In this document: in pieces, positions 33,559-43,984 of the stretch
Position numbering within the stretch: the first letter of the stretch is position 1
How the letters are laid out: every line of letters starts with the position of its first letter
NCBI GenBank assembly: GCA_917880885.1
Contig: OU862921.1
Location: forward strand, 186,001 to 250,000
Length of the DNA stretch: 64,000 nt
Direction of reading: 5' to 3'
DNA from: Limnephilus marmoratus
Lineage: Eukaryota > Arthropoda > Insecta > Trichoptera > Limnephilidae
Position numbers and translations under genes: made by a program
Notes under the pieces: model-generated
Databases searched by the model: none
What the model saw: the letters and a program-made list of their open reading frames with translations, nothing else
What the model was told of the DNA's origin: nothing

Positions 33559-36522
33559 TTACAGATACATGGATTTTTCATTTATTAGCCACATTTTTAC
33601 AGTTTTTGTGCTTAAGTTCTCATTTTCCTCTAAAATTAAATTATTTTTAAGCTTATTAAAAATCACTGGTACACAGTACTCCAGCGTTCGGCTTCCATAC
33701 TTATTGGATATTTTAGGTATTTTTAGGCCTTTTTTTCTGTAAAACGTGTGCTGTGACTATGCACCAGTGGTCTTTTATAAGTATTATCTCCCCAGTTATC
33801 CTTAATGGTAAGGAACCAATATATACCTTTTATTGAGAGCAGGCCCTCAGCACAATATAAGAGTTGCACATTGTGTCTTTGTCTATATATATTTGGTGAT
33901 ACAATTTGTTTTATGATAGAGGTTTGTAAATTTTGTATGTACTTAATATAAGTCATGCTTGTATTACCCCAGCTTCGAATTCCATATCTGAGAATAGATT
34001 CCACCAAAGAAAAATACACTAGTTTGAGTGTGCTATGAGGCAAAACAAATTTTAATTTATAGAAATTGTTCGTTAGAGCTCTTAACTGGTTACATATTTT
34101 AGTAACTTGCTTATCCCATTTAAATGTGTTATCTACTTTTAATCCCAGGTAAGTATACTCCTTGACAAAGTCTATTTTTTCACATTGGCAATTTATTGTT
34201 ATTTTTCTATGGATGCATTCAAGGTTGTGTGTGGTTAGATTCGGAATATTCCATATTTTCAGGCTTGGTGATCTGATATACATGCATTTTGTTTTTTTTT
34301 ACATTTATAACTAATCCTACAGCATGTGCCCATTTTAGCAGTTCATCGAAGTCGGTTTGTAATTCTTGAATCGCTATTAGTGGATTTTCATTTGATACTA
34401 TAAGTGCGGTGTCGTCTGCGAAAATGAATCTAAGCGCTTTTCGAAATAGTTTCGACATAGCTATAACATAAATTATATATAATTTTGGACCCAAAATTGA
34501 CCCCTGCGGTACACCAGACCTTATAAATTTAGATTTACTCATCACATTCAATATTTTGACATTCATTTTTCGATTTGATAAGTAGTTACTAAAGAGAGTA
34601 AGCAGTTTACCTCGGATTCCAATGATTTGTAGAGCCGTTATTATTTGTTTATGTGATAGTGTGTCAAAGGCTTTAGAGAAATCAATGAAGAGTACAAGTA
34701 CATGTTTTTGAGAGTTGAGTTCGGTGTTTATGTAATTAGTAAATTTTTTTAGTAGTGCGTCACAGCTTTTTTTTTTCTGGAATCCGTACTGACATTCGTC
34801 AATGATACCAAATTTATTTAAATATGCGTCTAAGTATATTGCAATATATTTTTCGAGAATTTTTTCCAAAGCAGGTAATAAGGATATAGGTCTATAGTTG
34901 TTTATAACTGAATGATCACCGCCTTTAAAAATAGGTCTAACAATACTAGTTTTCAATCCTTCAGGTATTTGGCAAGTATCAATTATAGTGTTTATGAAAT
35001 GAGTTATTACTGGGCTCAGTATTTTAACGTGTTTTTTTATATCATACATACGTATTTGATCCAATCCCGGTGTTTTTGAGTTTTTCAATAGACCGATAAT
35101 CGATTCAATTTGTTTTACGCTAGCTCTGGGTAGGTACATAGAGTGCGGTAATTCGTCAAGCAGGTATGAAGACGCACGGATATTACATTCGTGTAACAAC
35201 TTGTTAACTCCCTCGTCAAAGAAATCAGCAAAATTTTCAGCAGCTACATCAGTAGGTGTGGTCTTCAAGAAATATTTCGATATAACTGCGTCACAACTGG
35301 ATTTGTTTTTTCTCCCCAATATTTTGTTTATTTCGTTCCACGTTTTTTTAATATCCTTAAAGCAATTATTGAATTTGTTATTGTAGTAAGTTTTTTTTGT
35401 ATCTAATATTTGCTTATTTAAATTATTCCTATATGTTTTGTAGTCTTTTTCAAATTTCTTATTTGTTGGCATGTTTTTCCATTTTCTCCATAATTTATCC
35501 CTTCTTTGTATATTTTCTAAAAGAATATTATTCATCCAACTTTTTTGGTTGTGGCGATACGTTTTTTTTACTAATTTTTTGGAACTACTTTTTTCATAGA
35601 TTGTGTTAAAGTGTGATTTAATATCTTCATATATGATATTTGGATCAGTGTGAATTTGAATTGAGTTCCAATCAGTTTTCATGATCATTTCTTCAACTTT
35701 TTTTTCAGATAGTGCAGTGTTGTATTCATGGTGCGATATTTCGGTGTCGTTAGTAGGAAGATATATAGACGCGGCAGTTATGTAGTGATCAGCTATCCTT
35801 GTTTCACATACGCATGAGAACAATTCAGACTTCTCTTTTTCTCTAATATATATGTGATCTAGACACGTCGCAGTTGTGTAGGTATTAACTACTGCTTCCC
35901 TCGTAATGTCATGTAAACATTTCACGAAACCGTAGTTTGCCATAAGATTTTCATATTTTAGAATTATTGAGTCATTTTCATTTAACAAATTCAGATTTAC
36001 GTCTCCGAGTAGCAAGACGGTTTCCTTAATATTAATGTTTTCTATTACGTTTTCTAGCTGTTGTAGGAAGGTATTTTTATTTGTGTTTGGGGGTCGATAG
36101 AGTGCCAACAAATGTATGCGTTTGAATTTGTTCACTGAAAAGGTTCCGTAGACGCACTCGAATGTAGTAGGTATTATATCATTTTTTTCAAATATGAGGT
36201 TTTCTTTAATATAAACTATAATCCCGCCGCCGGATCTTTTTTTGCGGCAATAATGGAATGAGTTAAATCCGGGTATTTTGTATAGATTTACATTGTTTTC
36301 ACCTATCGAAGTTTCACAAAGTGTGATAATATCAATGTTATTTAGTTGACTATAAATACTTATTATGAATGTATCCCAGTACTTAAAAATATATCTAATA
36401 TTCAAACTTACTGCAGTTATTGTTTTATCGCCTGTATCGTGTTTGAATTGGGTCCAGTTTTCGAACTTTTGAATCCTTTCCTATTCTTCATCTGAGTTCT
36501 CAAAATCAATATCAGATGCCAT
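33559..36522 (-). pseudogene. LINE copy A ORF2: APE endonuclease + reverse transcriptase
   Basis: Starts at ATG 36520-36522 (MASDIDFENSDEEY...), about 20 bases after the repeat ORF. The endonuclease half shows LCETSIGENN, RSGGGIIVYIKEN, LLALYRPPN, LLLGDVNLNLL, LDHIYIR and ADHY. The RT half shows GLDQIRMYD, NNYRPISLLP, FIDFSKAFDTLSHK, GVPQGSILGP and FADDTAL, then YGIRSWGNTS. About 988 codons, normal for a CR1/Jockey-group ORF2. Breaks: TAC to TAG at 36481-36483, a frameshift in an A run near 34295, and another near 33737. All catalytic motifs are otherwise intact, so this copy died recently. Confidence 0.9.
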
Positions 36523-36786
36523 AATCAATTTTTACTAAGTCCTTTTACTATTCGTTAGGAAAATAAAAACCTTGAAATGCACAAAATTTTAAAGGGAAAT
36601 TATTTAAGTACTTTGAATAATAAAAACCTTTGAAACCATAAAATTTGACAGTAAAATTTTTCAAATACTTTGGATAATAAAAACCTTTGGTACAATATAA
36701 TTTGATGGAAAAATAAGTTGAGTAAAATGGGTAATAAAGACTTTTAGAACAATAAAGTAATATGGTAATAATGATGGTAAAAAAAT

Positions 36787-38286
36787 TCAAATACTTAGGA
36801 TAATTAAAACATTTAAAGCAATAGCATTTGATGGTATAATAATAAAAAACATTGGATAATAAAAACCTTTAAAAATATAAAATTTCATGGTATAATAATC
36901 AGAATACTTTGGATAATAAAATAGAATCCTTTTAAACCTTATAATTTTATGGTAGAATAATTCAAAAACTTTAGATAATAAAAGATATTTACAACAGTAA
37001 CATTTGATGGTAAAATAATAAAAGTACTTTGGATAATAGAAACCTTTAAACACATGAAATTTGATGGTGAAATAATGAAAATACTTTGGATAATAAAAAC
37101 CTCGAAAAGCATAAAATTTTAAGGGAAAATCATTTAAGTACTTTGAATAATAAAAACCTTTAAGACAGTAAAGTTTGACAGTAAAATTATTCAAATACTT
37201 TGGATAATAAAAACCTTCGGTACAATGTAATTTGATGGAAAAATTAGTTGAATAATTTGGGTAATAAAAACTTATAGAGCAATAAAAATTGATGTTAAAA
37301 TAATTCAAATACTTTGGATAATTAGAACATTTAAAACAATAGCATTTGATGTTATAATAATAAAAATACCTTGGATAATAAAAACTTTTTAAAACGTAGA
37401 ATTTCATGCTAAAATAATTAGAATAATTTGGACAATAAAATCCTTTTAAACCATAAAATTTGATAGTAAAAATATAAAGAAACTTTGGATAATAAAAACC
37501 TTTAAAGGTATAAAATTTTATGGTAAAATACTTTAAAAACTTTAGATAATAAAAACCTTTAGAGCAATAATATTTTATGGTAAAGTGATTAAGATAATTA
37601 CAGTAATAAAAATATTTAGAATAATAGAATTTATTGATAACATAATTAGAAAAGTTTGGGTAGTAAAGACATTTAAAAAAATAAAATTTTATCGTAAAAT
37701 AGTTAAAAAATTTTGGGTAATGAAAATAATTGGAAATATAGAAATTGAAGTAAAAATAATTAAAATATTTGGAAAGACCTTTAAAACAATAAAGTTTGAA
37801 GGTAAAAATGTAGAGATAATTTAGGTTATAATTTGGGTTATAATAGAAAATGATGGTAAAATAATTAGAATAATTTAGGTTATAATAGAAAATGATGGAA
37901 AAGTAAATAAAATAATCAGGGTTATAATAGAAAATGATGGAAAAATAATTAAAATAATTTGGGTTATAATAGAAAATGATGGAAAAATAATTAAAATAAT
38001 TTGGGTAATAAAAACATTCAAAACAATCAATTTTTATGATAAGATAACTTAAATAATTTGGGTAAAGAAAACATTTAGAATAATAAGATTTGAAGTTAAA
38101 ATAATTAAAATGGTTTTGGTAATAAAAACATTTAGAGCAGGTAAATTTGGTGTTAAAATAATTTGGATAATAGAAAGAATTAGAAAGATTTTTGTAAACA
38201 GAATCGGTAGAAATAATTAATGAAATGGGACTTGTAGGGGAATAATATAGTTGCAATGATTGCAATATGTTAAATAATTCTGCCAT
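36787..38286 (-). CDS. Phe/Tyr-rich 19-residue repeat ORF of LINE copy A
   Basis: I do not recognise this protein. After an ~40-residue leader (MAELFNILQSLQLYYS...) the whole frame is tandem repeats, consensus near GFYYPKYLNYFTIKFYCFK (57 bp), with a block of 14-residue units (FYYNPNYFNYFSII, 42 bp). It is built almost only from F, Y, N, K, I, L, C, P, S and T. 499 codons stay open in very AT-rich DNA although the repeats differ from one another, and unit lengths are multiples of three. A one-base loss in a T run near 36850 shifts the frame; the true frame continues at 36548-36790 to the end ...GFYFPNE. It lies just before ORF2, where an inter-ORF region is expected. No Cys-knuckle, RRM or coiled coil. 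A slippage-grown non-coding array is the alternative. Confidence 0.5.
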   Translation of the reverse strand: MAELFNILQSLQLYYSPTSPISLIISTDSVYKNLSNSFYYPNYFNTKFTCSKCFYYQNHFNYFNFKSYYSKCFLYPNYLSYLIIKIDCFECFYYPNYFNYFSIIFYYNPNYFNYFSIIFYYNPDYFIYFSIIFYYNLNYSNYFTIIFYYNPNYNLNYLYIFTFKLYCFKGLSKYFNYFYFNFYISNYFHYPKFFNYFTIKFYFFKCLYYPNFSNYVINKFYYSKYFYYCNYLNHFTIKYYCSKGFYYLKFLKYFTIKFYTFKGFYYPKFLYIFTIKFYGLKGFYCPNYSNYFSMKFYVLKSFYYPRYFYYYNIKCYCFKCSNYPKYLNYFNINFYCSISFYYPNYSTNFSIKLHCTEGFYYPKYLNNFTVKLYCLKGFYYSKYLNDFPLKFYAFRGFYYPKYFHYFTIKFHVFKGFYYPKYFYYFTIKCYCCKYLLLSKVFELFYHKIIRFKRILFYYPKYSDYYTMKFYIFKGFYYPMFFIIIPSNAIALNVLIILSI

Positions 38287-38303
38287 TATGATTTAATACC
38301 TTT

Positions 38304-38403
38304 CTTACCCACTCTTACATTCTTACCCATTACATTCTTACCCATTACATTCTTACCCATTACATTCTTACCCATTACATTCTTACCCATTACATTCTTA
38401 CCC
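38304..38403 (+). repeat. 15-bp minisatellite at the 5' junction of LINE A
   Basis: CTTACCC recurs at 38304, 38322, 38337, 38352, 38367, 38382 and 38397, the last five steps exactly 15 bp, with unit ATTACATTCTTACCC. It sits between the LINE 5' end and the interrupted SINE head, whose own sequence supplies the GGGTAAG motif on the minus strand. Confidence 0.9.
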
Positions 38404-38430
38404 ACTGGACTACGGAGGTCGTCGATTTCT
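38391..38430 (-). other. 5' half of the SINE family 1 tRNA-like head split by LINE A
   Basis: On the minus strand: CGACGACCTCCGTAGTCCAG then TGGGTAAG, the A-box side. Joined conceptually with 33060-33116 it gives the same head as 12303-12375 and 15563-15637. Confidence 0.7.
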
Positions 38431-38631
38431 TGTGTATTATTTTCATTTTAATATCTCTATGGTCTATGGTACTCTACTGCCTGTCAAGCGCACTTGTAAA
38501 CTTATTATTATTATAGTAAACTGAAGGCCAGCTGATAGGCCAGTGCAATTAGCGCAAAAAAGGGGGTCGCGATCGGAATTATTCCGGTAGTTCCAAATTT
38601 TTATATGTTTTATACACTCATCTCTTGATGA

Positions 38632-38975
38632 AAAATCTGAGTTTTCGACCTTGGGTCACTTGAGCTTTCGCCGCCATTTTGAAAAAACCAGCCGAAATCG
38701 CGCCAAAATCTAGTTTTTCTCAAATATCTCGTTTCCAATGAAAATTTCAGCTAAATGAGCCTCACAAGTTTAGTAAAACATAAAATTGCCTACAATTTTT
38801 ATTTTAAAAAATTTCTTCTATCTCTAATAAGTATTGAGATACACAACCGTAAAAATGTGTATAAATTTATAAAAACCAGAAAATTGCAGGACTTGGTTTG
38901 GTTTTTTGTACGTAACTCTTTTTCAGTGCAATTTTGTGAAATTATTACATATATTAATTTTGTAGAGAATAAAAT
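38632..38975 (+). repeat. Left arm of a ~345-bp diverged inverted repeat
   Basis: Shares with the reverse complement of 45944-46285 long exact blocks, for example TTTTCGACCTTGGGTCACTT, AACCAGCCGAAATCGCGCCA, AAATCTAGTTTTTCTCAAAT, CCTACAATTTTTATT and TTTTGTAGAGAATAAAATTT. I estimate roughly four bases in five match. Sequence continues outward to at least 38540, but its counterpart is lost because LINE B begins at that point on the right. Confidence 0.85.
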
Positions 38976-39159
38976 TTTTGATCAGAATTGTGATTTTTAT
39001 GTTTTTTGTATTGTTTTTACTGATTTAAAGTATGAATAAACAAATATCGCTAGGTGAAAACATAAAAAAATTATCACGATATTACGACGTCTTTCGACTT
39101 TTGTTCACTTTACTTTTTAAACTATAATAACTATAAATAAATAAACTGTTGTGGGTGTG

Positions 39160-39344
39160 AGTGGGGGGTCACCCCCTCCCCTCCGATCCTTTCACCCCCC
39201 CCCCCCTTCCGGTTCCCTGCAGTTGGTGCCAGTTAGTCACTCCAGGACTGGCCATCGGGCGTCATTTAGTTCTAAATTATAAGTTCTAACATCGGGCGTC
39301 ATTTAGTTCTAAAATGTTAAAGATGTACAGACTGGGTCTACAAA
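39160..39344 (+). repeat. C-rich patch and a 37-bp two-copy repeat
   Basis: GTGGGGGGTCACCCCCTCCC and a run of C residues (39195-39207) are followed by ATCGGGCGTCATTTAGTTCT at 39254 and again at 39291. No coding frame. It lies between the left inverted arm and LINE F. Confidence 0.6.
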
Positions 39345-42300
39345 AACCAAACAAAATTACCAATTAAGGTCGAATTTAAGGATTTTATCTCGGCACGTGA
39401 GATCTTGACCAATAATGCTAAACTGAAAAATGGTGTCAAGGCTAGAAGTGATCAAACGCTGTTGCAGAGGACCCAACTTCTAGACTTACGCCAACAACTT
39501 GAGACCAGAGAGAATAATGGTGAAACCAATATCACCATCAAATATATAAACTCCATACCCAAAATTATTGATTGTACGCCAAAAAACTAAAGCAAAATAA
39601 AATAAAATGCTATTATTAAAATGTGAGAGGGGTCCGTACAAAACTTCCAAAATTATTGACTTCGGCGGCAACTATCACCAGTGATATTTTCATATTAACG
39701 GAAACATGGCTCGATTCAGGAATTAATTCGGCTGAATTAGGCTTCCCTAATTTTAATATTTATCGTATGGATAGAAATTCGAAAACAAGTGCCAAATCAA
39801 GAGGTGGCGGAGTGGTCATAGCTATCTCAAAAAATTTCAGCTCCTTAAAAATATCCACGAAGCACCCATCCATAGAGCAACTTTTTGTCAAAGTGAACAC
39901 TTCTAGGGGTAAATTAATAGTGGGGTGTGCATATTTACCTCAAAATTCTGACGTCCAAAGCTACAGTACAACACTAAATTACTACTAGTCGGTGACTACA
40001 ACCTGCCTCAATACGATTGGTGTAATATGAATTCTGACAATTATTGTTCTAATGTTAATATTCGTGTAATTAGAGATATGGCTCTCTTCTTAGGACTAAC
40101 TCAGTGTAATAGTATTCATAATATTGGTGGTCGTACATTAGATTTGGCATTGTCAAATGTGTCTGATATCTGTGTTGCGAGAAGTACCGAAATACTATTA
40201 CCTGTTGATGTTTACCATCCACCACTAGAAATATGCATGTCTAACCTCAAACCAATTCCTATTGAAAAAAGGGTAGTAAAAACTAGAAATTTCAAAAAAG
40301 CAGACTATGTACAAATTACTAACTATCTCAACCAGATTGACTGGTCATTCTTGGATAGCGAGGCTGATATCAATGCACACCTTAACTTTTTTTACTCCAT
40401 TATTAATTCTGCAATTGAAAAATTTGTACTTTTTACGGCTTACAGGGAAACTCAATACCCAAATTGGTTCTCAAAAGAACTGATAGACTTAATATACCTC
40501 AAAAAAATATCTCATAAGAAATTCAAACAAAGTTGCCTGGCTATCGATTATTCCGTGTTTCAAAAATTGAGGGGAGACTGCAATAAGCTCTCTGCAGAAT
40601 GTTATAAAACTTACATACGTGATGTTGAAGGCTCTATCATGAACGACTCAAATTTCTTTTGGAAATATGTTAAATCCCAAAAGAAAACGGTACTTGTATA
40701 CCTAGTATTATGTCATTCGATTCTAAACTATCCCATAATCTTCAGGAAACTGTTAATCTGTTCGCCGATTTCTTTAGCGGTGTATATGTTAATGCAAATG
40801 TAGATAGCAATATCTCTTGCTCTAATTTAGTTGAGACTCTTGATATATCTGATTGTACTCTAACCACTAACCATAGATGATATTATTTCCAAGCTGAAGA
40901 GTCTCGATTCCTGCAAATCTGCAGGACCCGACAAAGTTCCACACAGATTCTTAGTTAATTGTATGCATACATTATCGTATCCCATACATAAGTTATTTAC
41001 AAAGTCACTCTCATCAGGTGTGTTCCCTGACCTTTGGAAGTTTAGTCTTTTGACACCCATTTTTAAAAAAGGAAATAAGAGCGACGTAACAAACTATAGA
41101 CCAATATGCACTATGTCTACATTACCCAAACTCTTTGAAAGCCTGGTACTAGACAAATTGATATCCCAAATCAATCATACCATCTCACCGCTTCAACATG
41201 GATTTATCAAAGGAAGATCAACCCTGTCCAATTTAATATTATACACGAATGACATTGTTAATGCCTTGACTTCATCACATCAAACTGATTCCATATACAC
41301 TGATTTCAGTAAGGCATTTGATAAGGTTAACCTCAGACTCTTATTACGAAAACTGAAGTTGTTGGGAATGAGAGGGAGAATTTTGGAATGGTTTAAGAGT
41401 TATCTATTGGGAAGGTACTTAGCGGTCGAAATTGATTCGTTTACTTCTTACACATTTGCTGCCTCGAGTGGGGTACCACAGGGATCTCATTTGGGCCCGA
41501 TATTATTTTGCTTATTTTTTTTTTTTTTTTTTTTTTTAATTATTTATTAACCAAGAATAACATTACAATATATACAATATACCTACATATACATATATAT
41601 AATTTTTTTTTGGTATATACCACCTCACTAGGCTGAGCCTGTTCTGAGGTGGCAGGAATTTAATTTAATTTTAATATCTTAATCTTGGAAGATAAAAAAT
41701 ATAATTTTAATGTAAATAGATAAATGGAATAAAAGAAAAAAATAAAAAGAAATGAAAAAAAAAGAATGAGATAAATAGATGAAAATAGTTAAGAAGAAAA
41801 GAGAAAAAAATACAGGCGTTGAGTGTGTTGTTTGATCAAGTTATCTGCACGCAGTATGCAATACCCTTGTTTACTATCCACGTATGGATTTTGCGTTTTA
41901 GATTTTTTGTCACTAGAATATCTTTTATATCTTTTTCAATTAAATTAAAACATTTTGGAGCCAAATTGTGATAATGTCTTTGTCCAAATGTAGTATTTGT
42001 CTTCGGAGTCATGTGTCGATGTCTATGTCTTGTGTCGTAATTGTGTTGTGCAGTATGATGGTTTAGTTCGTCTCTTTGGTAATGTATAGATATAATTTTG
42101 ATGTACAGTTGGTGTATGTTCAATACAGCAAAGTCTTTAAATAACTGTATTGTCGAGAATCTGAAAGGTTTTTTAGTAATAACTTTAATTAAGGCCTTTT
42201 GCGCTTTGTCGAGAGGGTCCATATTAGTCTTCGCAGCACCACCCCAACCAATCATACCGTGGGTGATAATTGATTGTCCTAACGCGTAGTATATAGTTTT

Positions 42301-43701
42301 TAAAGTCTTCACTGGCATTATATTTCGTATGTTCTTAAAAAATATATAAGTTTCCCTACTTTACCCGCTGTTTTATTTATTTGTTCTGTCCATCTAAAAT
42401 AGTTGTCAATGTAAATGCCTAAATATTTGATTATCTGAGTCATATTCATAAATGATATAGTTAATATTTTTAGTAATGTCAAAATCCTATTATTTGATGA
42501 TGATCTGAAGATTTACAGAACAATTAGAAACGATGACGATCGCGCCATCCTGCAGTTAAACCTGAACAAACTATGCGCGTGGTGTTCTGTCAATGATTTA
42601 CAACTAAAAATTGGTAAATGCCAGATCATTAGTTTTTACAAAGGTAAAAATCCTTTTAACTTTTCTTATGATATGAATGGTGTTAATCTTCTTCGTGTAA
42701 CGCAAATTCGAGATCTTGGTGTTATATTCCACGAGAGTCTACAGTTCAATGTACACATCGATGAAATAACAAGCGATGCAATGAGAATACTAGGTTTTAT
42801 CTTGAGAATGGGGGCAAATTTTAAAAGTATGTTAACATTAAAACATCTGTATTGCTCACTAGTACGAAGCAGATTAGAATACAATTCCTCTATATGGTCA
42901 GCATACTACAATGTTCATTCTCAATCATTGGAAAAGGTACAAAACAAATTTCTTCGGTACATCAATTTTAAAATGAAAATTCCAATTGAATTTATAAATT
43001 ATAATTACTTACGCGCTGAAACCAGACTTCTTAAATTATCAGATAGAAGAGTGTTAATTGATTTATTATTTTTATACAAAATTATAAAATCTTTAATTGA
43101 CAGCCCTAATTTGTTGGAACTAATTTGCATTAGCATACCCGCTAGACAAACTCGTAGTAAAGATAGTTTTAAATGCAACAATAAACTCAACACTAATTAC
43201 TCTATATACTCACCAATTCCAAGAATCCATAACCTTGCGAATAAATACTGCGAATCTATAGATATATTTAGTATTGACAGTTTTGAATGTTTCAAAAATC
43301 AACTAATCTCGATTCTATCTGCTAATAATTAATTTTAATTATTTTTTTGTTTCTCATAAAATATTTTCTCACCTAAACCTCACCAGTAAAATGTATACTT
43401 ACTTTATAATATTTTTGCAATTCTATTTACACTTTGTTTTATGTCAGGTCTTATTATTATTGTTAATAATATGTATAAATATTTAAAGCTGAATTGTTTT
43501 AGTTTTTTGTAAGTACAACTTGTACTATTTCATTTCATTTCTTTTTTATGTTGTAATATTCTTTACCTAACGAGTCGATTGCATTCATATTTATTCTGTT
43601 TTATTGTTTATGTAATACATGTAATTAATATTGTTAATTATATATTTGCTTCTTTTCTTGTAAAAGCCCACTAGGGCGTCAATGAATATAAAATAAATAA
43701 A
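39345..43701 (+). pseudogene. LINE F: ORF1 end + endonuclease/RT ORF2, split by LINE G
   Basis: The ORF1 tail (about 39370-39590) reads KNGVKARSDQTLLQRTQLLD, RQQLETRENNGETNITIKYI. ORF2 follows in pieces: FILTETWLDSGI, RGGGVVIAIS, VGDYNLPQYDW, KSAGPDKVPHRFL, NYRPICTM, YTDFSKAFDKVN, GVPQGSHLGPILF; then, after LINE G, INDIVNIFSNVKILLF and FDDDLKIYRT, SRLEYNSSIWSAYYN and the end at 43330. The catalytic box is FDDD, not FADD. Stops and frameshifts lie near 39986, 40690 and 40880. UTR to an AATAAATAAATT tail at about 43700. The frame is otherwise full length for a CR1/Jockey-group LINE. Confidence 0.9.
41517..42442 (-). pseudogene. LINE G C-terminal fragment inserted in LINE F
   Basis: Minus frame: IIKYLGIYIDNYFRWTEQIN, a one-base frameshift near 42338 in a T run, then MPVKTLKTIYYALGQSIITH, GMIGWGGAAKTNMDP, LDKAQKALIKV and the stop at 41836. 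UTR and poly(A) (minus) end at about 41518. TATT flanks it (41513-41516, 42443-42446). Excision joins ...ILFCLF to INDIV... in LINE F. Confidence 0.87.
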
Positions 43702-43984
43702 TTGAGGTCGTCAGCTCCAAAAATGTGGTTTAGCTTCTTAAATGGTTTTTTCAGACAATTTAGCTCTTTTAACATACAAAAATCATAAACAAAAATGACA
43801 TTTGAAGAGTTATTTCTTTGGGAATCTGTTATTTCTGTATTGAAATCTTTGTTTTTTTCTCATAAGTTCTCTATAGCTGCCAGCCCCCATGAAACTTTTG
43901 TCGGTCATAACTAAGGCTACACAGGATTATAGCTCTTATAGGATTATGGATTTCTTTATCTGTATAACATTTGTGAGGGTGTCG
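43702..43984. other. Unassigned sequence upstream of the CXC gene
   Basis: AT-rich, with one frame reading FEELFLWESVISVLKSLFF that could be a decayed upstream part of the CXC gene, but I cannot confirm it. Confidence 0.35.

Larger units (their letters stand above)
33117..38294 (-). mobile_element. LINE copy A: repeat ORF + ORF2 + poly(A)
   Basis: On the minus strand it runs from about 8 bases before the repeat-ORF ATG (38286) through ORF2 to a poly(A) tail (33117-33133) about 20 bases after AATAAA. It is inserted in a SINE family 1 head, which continues on both sides. Compared with copy B it lacks the ORF1 C-terminal piece, so its 5' end is truncated right at the repeat ORF. Copies A and B are nearly identical where I aligned them by eye (one difference in 60 bases). 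Confidence 0.85.

Noticed and set aside
37585..37824. 79-codon frame antisense to the Phe/Tyr repeat ORF
   Set aside because: Ile/Lys-rich mirror image of the same 57-bp repeat; the sense frame is far longer.
26710..38403. CRISPR-like arrays (14- and 15-bp repeats)
   Set aside because: Units are contiguous with no unique spacers, and the genome is eukaryotic.
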